Assembly (NCBI RefSeq): GCF_000819685.1
Contig: NZ_CDBR01000009.1
Span: 1-48,252 of the forward strand
DNA from: Aeromonas allosaccharophila
GTDB lineage: Bacteria; Pseudomonadota; Gammaproteobacteria; Enterobacterales; Aeromonadaceae
Reading direction: 5' to 3'
Length of the DNA: 48,252 nt
In this document: in pieces, positions 44,872-48,252 of the stretch
Numbering within the stretch: the first letter of the stretch is position 1
Layout of the letters: every line of letters starts with the position of its first letter
Translations under genes and position numbers: made by a program
Notes under the pieces: model-generated
The model's database searches: none
What the model was told of the DNA's origin: nothing
Seen by the model: only the letters and a program-made list of their open reading frames with translations

Positions 44872-46356
44872 TCAGTGTCCAGCCAGCAGCTTTTCAACTT
44901 CTTCCGGTTTATCGTGAACGCCAAAGCGGTCAACGATAGTGGTACTCGCTTCGTTCAAGCCAATCAGCTCGACTTCGGTGCCCTCGCGGCGGAACTTGAT
45001 GACCACCTTGTCCAGTGCGGTGACAGCGGTGATATCCCAGAAGTGGGCATGGGTGAGGTCGATCACCACTTTCTCTACCACCTCCTTGAAGTCTAATTCG
45101 GCAAAGAACTGTTCAGCACTCGCGAAGAATACCTGGCCCCGTACCAGATAGGTGCGTACCTCACCTTTTCCGCTCGCTGTCGCTTTTAACCAGCATGAAG
45201 CTGGCAACCTTGTTGGCAAAGAACAGGGAAGGAGCAGTACCCCGACAAGTACCCCGAGCGCCAGGTTATGGGTAGCAACAACCACTGTTGCCACCATCAC
45301 GATATTGGTTGAGGGCGGGTGCTTTTTGAGATTGTGCAGTGAATCCCAGGAGAACGTCCCGATAGAGACCATGATCATCACGGCCACCAGTGCTGCCATG
45401 GGAATCTGGCGGATCCACTCATCCATGAATACCACCATCAGAATGAGCAGAGTACCCGCGACAGAGGTGGAGAGGCGGCCACGCCCACCGGATTTGATGT
45501 TGATAATGGACTGACCAATCATGGTGCAGCCCGCCATGCCACCCATCAGGCCAGCGCCTATGTTGGCAATCCCCTGGCCCTTGCATTCACGATTGCGGTC
45601 GCTGCTGGTATCCGTCAGATCATCGACAATCGCTGCCGTCATCATGGATTCGAATAGACCCACCACAGCCAGGCCCGCAGAGTAAGGGAAGATAATCGCC
45701 AGCGTTTCCAGATTGAGCGGCACTTTGGGCCACAGGAAGATAGGCAGAGTATCGGGCAGCTCGCCCATATCGCCAACAGTGCGGATATCGATGCCCATGG
45801 TGATGGCGACTGCCGTCAGGATCACGATGCAGAGCAGCGGAGAAGGCACTAGCTTGCCCACCACCGGAATAAGCGGGAACAGATAGATGATGCCAAGGCC
45901 CGCCGCCGTCATGGCGTAGACCTGCCAGGTGACGTTGGTGAGCTCCGGGAGCTGGGCCATAAAGATGAGGATCGCCAGCGTGTTGACGAAGCCGGTCACC
46001 ACGGAGCGGGAGACAAACCGCATCAGGCTGCCCAGTTTCAGGTAACCCGCCGCGATCTGGAGTACCCCAGTGAGCAGAGTCGCTGCCAGCAGATATTGCA
46101 GGCCGTGCTCTTTGACCAGGGTCACCATCAAGAGCGCCATAGCGCCTGTGGCTGCCGAGATCATGCCTGGACGACCGCCGACAAAAGCGATGACCACGGC
46201 GATACAGAAGGAGGCATAGAGGCCGACCTTGGGGTCTACTCCGGCGATGATGGAGAAGGCGATGGCTTCTGGGATCAGCGCCAGGGCGACCACAATTCCG
46301 GCTAACAGGTCACCACGGATGTTGGAGAACCATTCTTGTCTTGCACGTTCCAGCAT
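44872..46356 (-). CDS. SulP/SLC26 anion transporter with C-terminal STAS domain
   Basis: A 494-residue transporter from [10 protein letters not shown] (AACCATTC-type upstream region; the 12-codon longer frame is less likely). The membrane part begins [20 protein letters not shown] and [20 protein letters not shown], then [18 protein letters not shown] and [20 protein letters not shown], all typical of SulP. The STAS domain covers the last 110 residues with [20 protein letters not shown]. Between about residues 371 and 395 the sequence [20 protein letters not shown] does not fit the family. The neighbouring frame there reads [16 protein letters not shown], the expected end of the last helix. 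Two compensating indels therefore seem to have scrambled that helix; function is uncertain. Confidence 0.88.
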   Translation of the reverse strand: MLERARQEWFSNIRGDLLAGIVVALALIPEAIAFSIIAGVDPKVGLYASFCIAVVIAFVGGRPGMISAATGAMALLMVTLVKEHGLQYLLAATLLTGVLQIAAGYLKLGSLMRFVSRSVVTGFVNTLAILIFMAQLPELTNVTWQVYAMTAAGLGIIYLFPLIPVVGKLVPSPLLCIVILTAVAITMGIDIRTVGDMGELPDTLPIFLWPKVPLNLETLAIIFPYSAGLAVVGLFESMMTAAIVDDLTDTSSDRNRECKGQGIANIGAGLMGGMAGCTMIGQSIINIKSGGRGRLSTSVAGTLLILMVVFMDEWIRQIPMAALVAVMIMVSIGTFSWDSLHNLKKHPPSTNIVMVATVVVATHNLALGVLVGVLLLPCSLPTRLPASCWLKATASGKGEVRTYLVRGQVFFASAEQFFAELDFKEVVEKVVIDLTHAHFWDITAVTALDKVVIKFRREGTEVELIGLNEASTTIVDRFGVHDKPEEVEKLLAGH

Positions 46357-46808
46357 GGGGGGATTTTCTCGCTTGTTTAGGATCCATAGCACAACGCATC
46401 CATCGACTTGGGGGTCAGATGGAGTTCGGGCAGGATCAGATTGTTGTATTGGGATCTAATGGGTGTAAAAAAGCGCTCCGGTTGTGACAACCAGAGTCAG
46501 GCGGCAGGAGCCGCAGAGGTAGAGGTTAAGGCGGCGTCACAGTCACGCCAGTATGCGATTTGTTCATGGGTTGAGGATGATAGAGCTTGTCTAGATAGAG
46601 CTCTCATTTTTGAAAAAACACTTTTTTAACTTTCCGCCCTACAGGGCGAACATAACCATTCCTTTACTAAGGTTAATTTTCTATTTTCTATACGTTTATA
46701 GATTTTCAATTCATTACTAAGTGATAGAGCATTAATTTATTAAATCAACTTAATTAATCTTAATTTATAAAAGCGACTTTCATTTGCTCTCTTCAATAAG
46801 ATCGTGTG
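46357..46808. other. Gene-free region upstream of sulP
   Basis: About 450 bases. The first 200 are GC-rich, the rest strongly AT-rich, with an abrupt change near 46610. TTCCGCCCTACAGGGCGAA near 46631-46650 holds a small inverted repeat (CGCCC-TACA-GGGCG). The sulP promoter should be in the left part. No gene is seen. In contrast to elements A and B, no tandem array lies on the 3' side of element D here. Confidence 0.45.
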
Positions 46809-47007
46809 AGGGGTTGTAAAACTGGGCTCTCTTCGCTGCGTAGCAGCGGAATGTTGAAACGCTGAAATTTAATTCAAGCTCTCATAATTAGTAAATGGAC
46901 AGTTTTTCGATTTTTTCAAGTGGGGGGATGTGAAAAAATTTCCAAAATCAATTTGATTGATTAAAATTTAACCTATTGTGCTGATTTTATGCTATTAGTC
47001 CCCCGAC
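46809..47007 (-). repeat. Conserved 3' module of dispersed element, copy D
   Basis: This follows the stop codon of the copy-D DUF2384 gene on the minus strand. It carries the core at 46881-46926 with only a few changes from the other copies, and the hairpin CTTCGCTGCGTAGCAGCGG at 46831-46849. A 40-bp stretch from the hairpin into GTTGAAACGCTGAAATTT is identical to copy A, although A and D lie 43 kb apart. Confidence 0.93.
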
Positions 47008-47460
47008 TTATTGGCAAACCCCATGTTCAATCCGTCCCACCTGATCGACAACAGCCTGAACCCCCATCGGTGTAGTCAACAACTTAGCTGGGGCAACGCC
47101 ACCAAGGCCCCAGGCTGGACGCTCTAACCATGATAATGCCTTGGTGGTGTCGTACTTTTTGAGGGAGAGCACCGCATCGAGGGCCTGTACAACGCCGTAT
47201 ACCCTGGCACCCTGCGATGTTGACAGGGGAGTCTCTGTCTTGAACTTGCGGGCAATTGTGCTTCGGCTAATGCCTGCTAAGCGGCATATCAAACCAGCGT
47301 CTGTACTCATCAATTCAGCCAGTCGATGAATGATGCCAGGAGCTACGCCAGCAACAATCCATAGATGTGCCCCCAACGGGTCACTCGGTATGCCAAGAGA
47401 GTCAAATATTGTCTTAGTAGAGGCCGTAGCCTTACCTGGATGATAACTGGCATAGGACAT
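47008..47460 (-). CDS. Orphan MbcA/ParS/Xre (DUF2384)-type antitoxin-like protein, copy D
   Basis: A 150-residue protein starting at MSYASYHPG, with AGGGGAGAGACT as ribosome binding site. Features: LGIPSDPLGAHLWIVAGVAP, the HTH ICRLAGISRSTIARKFK, LSTSQGARVYGVVQALDA, ALSWLERPAWGLGG and a C-terminus DQVGRIEHGVCQ. It resembles copy B most closely. The family usually serves as antitoxin to RES toxins, yet no RES gene is adjacent: downstream is the conserved module, upstream a divergent unknown gene at 47714. The frame is intact, which in three dispersed copies implies selection or recent spread. Confidence 0.88.
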   Translation of the reverse strand: MSYASYHPGKATASTKTIFDSLGIPSDPLGAHLWIVAGVAPGIIHRLAELMSTDAGLICRLAGISRSTIARKFKTETPLSTSQGARVYGVVQALDAVLSLKKYDTTKALSWLERPAWGLGGVAPAKLLTTPMGVQAVVDQVGRIEHGVCQ

Positions 47461-47713
47461 AGTCTCTCCCCTGAATTTGCAATGCGTGATTACCGCATCC
47501 TATCTGTTCCCTGTGGCGGTGGCGAGGGGGATGAGGACTGTGTTGGATGAGGCACTGGATGCAGAGGTTGAAGAGCCCCATTCGGACAATACCAACTTTT
47601 TCGTGAATCTCTGGGCATAATTCTATCTGAGGTCTTTATGAGGCCCTTTTTATGATGTATTGACTATGTTCTAACCATCATACTAGCTAGCGCCGTATAC
47701 AGAGGATGACGTC
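47461..47713. other. Intergenic region between DUF2384 copy D and an unknown gene
   Basis: About 250 bases of divergent spacing. The part next to the DUF2384 gene shares blocks with the 5' flank of copy B (TCGCCACCGC and GAACAG-TAGGAT when read on the minus strand). GAGGTCTTTATGAGGCCCTTTT near 47630-47651 contains a small inverted repeat. Promoters for both genes should lie here. Confidence 0.5.
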
Positions 47714-48079
47714 ATGAGTAAAGAACCGTCCGCACATGAACTAAAACAGACGTGGGGACTACCTGCTCACGCAAAAATGCTGGGGTGGCTACTGCATGAC
47801 CCCTACAAGGACGAGTTTCTGGTTAAGTACACATCAAACTCTGATATGACGGGTATGTGGTGGGGGTTGAGCCCTGAAACAGCAAAAGCCTTCAAAACGC
47901 TAAAGAAGGCAACTGCCGTCCTCGAATCATTGGATCTTGCAGGGCGAGCTGTTGCTGCCCCAGCTTTTGATATTGGAAAGCAGATCATCGTTCTGACGGA
48001 TGATATTGGTGTTGAAAATCCGCTGAGAAAAGTGACTCGTTTAATGCAAGAAGCTGAGCGTGATGATGCTAATAACTAA
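47714..48079 (+). CDS. Small protein of unknown function
   Basis: A 121-residue soluble protein I do not recognise. Features: MSKEPSAHELKQTWGLPAHA, HDPYKDEFLVKYTSNSDMTG, MWWGLSPETAKAFKTLKKAT, a helical middle, and a strand IGKQIIVLTDD. It has no signal peptide or membrane helix. AGAGGATGACGTC supplies the ribosome binding site. The next ORF at 48103 follows by 23 bp on the same strand, so the two are probably an operon. The context (repeat element on one side, an IS5 end on the other) suggests accessory or phage/plasmid-derived DNA, but that is only inference. Confidence 0.6.
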   Translation: MSKEPSAHELKQTWGLPAHAKMLGWLLHDPYKDEFLVKYTSNSDMTGMWWGLSPETAKAFKTLKKATAVLESLDLAGRAVAAPAFDIGKQIIVLTDDIGVENPLRKVTRLMQEAERDDANN

Positions 48080-48102
48080 ACATCCGGTCGAGAGAAACAT
48101 CG

Positions 48103-48235
48103 ATGGCTATCAATTTTGATTATCGTTGTGGAATCTTAGAGGCAGCCGACACAAAAACTGGCCGAGAATGGTGTTGGTACAAAGGCGACCCCGAGGTTAC
48201 CAGAACTGAAAACGGCGAGTTATTGAGTTCGATAG
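48103..48235 (+). pseudogene. 5' part of an unknown gene, truncated by an IS5-type terminus
   Basis: An ATG after GAGAGAAACATCG opens a frame MAINFDYRCGILEAADTKTG that continues for 44 codons. The terminus of an IS5-type element then begins at 48236 and the window ends. The remaining reading frame is thus not native sequence. The function is unknown. It lies 23 bp after the small unknown gene and would be translated with it. Confidence 0.55.
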
Positions 48236-48252
48236 GGAAGGTGCGAATAAGC
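48236..48252. mobile_element. Terminus of an IS5-type element at the window edge
   Basis: The final 17 bases, GGAAGGTGCGAATAAGC, match the end of IS5-group elements that lies distal to the transposase start; the other end type (GAACAAGTCCC) is seen at 10146. The element continues outside the window, so only its edge can be described. Confidence 0.75.

Noticed and set aside
1..48252. tRNA or rRNA genes
   Set aside because: Reading both strands I found no tRNA-like cloverleaf with CCA end or rRNA-like conserved stretch.

Overview
The window looks like chromosomal DNA of a facultatively anaerobic gammaproteobacterium. Evidence: a narK-narGHJI nitrate respiration locus with NarX/NarL-type regulators, norVW with NorR, a YtfE/RIC di-iron repair gene, a yeiE-yeiH pair, and FNR-, Fur- and sigma54-type sites. 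The mix of relatives suggests an Aeromonadales-like host (Aeromonas/Tolumonas/Oceanimonas neighbourhood), but that is inference.

Left third (1-15.3 kb) is an accessory, rearranged region. It opens with the N-terminal part of a Tat-exported alpha/beta hydrolase, then an SDR oxidoreductase, an Old Yellow Enzyme and a divergent AraC regulator. Next is a mosaic of insertion sequences: an IS630 remnant, an IS3-family element split by an intact IS30-family element with a 5-bp target duplication, and an IS21 istA remnant. These are followed by a DeoR regulator overlapping a Gfo/Idh/MocA dehydrogenase, an IS5-GGDEF chimera, a Fur-box-preceded lipoprotein that joins a DUF1566-like domain to a MauG/CcpA-type di-haem domain, and a frameshifted GGDEF gene.

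The middle and right (15.3-43 kb) form a nitrogen-oxide island. norR1 diverges from ytfE, and norR2 diverges from norVW. Both intergenic regions carry a sigma54 promoter and three GT-N7-AC sites in nearly the same geometry. Between them lie a cytosolic CZB chemoreceptor, a DGC-domain/flavin reductase/MarR cluster, the narK-narGHJI operon divergent from narX-narL, a NapH/NosR-like membrane polyferredoxin and a DUF1971 (YeaR-like) gene. The NarX keeps its nitrate-sensing P-box and its H-box but appears to have lost the ATP-binding motifs. After norR2 come an orphan NarL/NarP-type regulator, a CopD-like membrane protein and yeiH/yeiE. Together these genes would import and reduce nitrate, sense nitrate and NO, reduce NO and repair NO-damaged iron centres.

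The right end (43-48.25 kb) has a GC-richer uspA-sulP pair, small unknown genes, and 17 bases of an IS5-type terminus at the window edge that truncates an ORF.

The most unusual feature is a dispersed element present four times (about 3.9-4.6, 10.2-10.9, 14.7-14.9 and 46.8-47.5 kb). Three copies carry an orphan MbcA/ParS/Xre (DUF2384)-type antitoxin-like gene without a RES toxin. All four carry a conserved module of about 150-200 bp with a near-invariant core of about 45 bp and a CGCTGC/GCAGCG hairpin. Two copies are followed, about 120 bp further on, by perfect tandem arrays (14 x 8 bp and 17 x 7 bp) of different sequence. I do not recognise this arrangement as a described element type.
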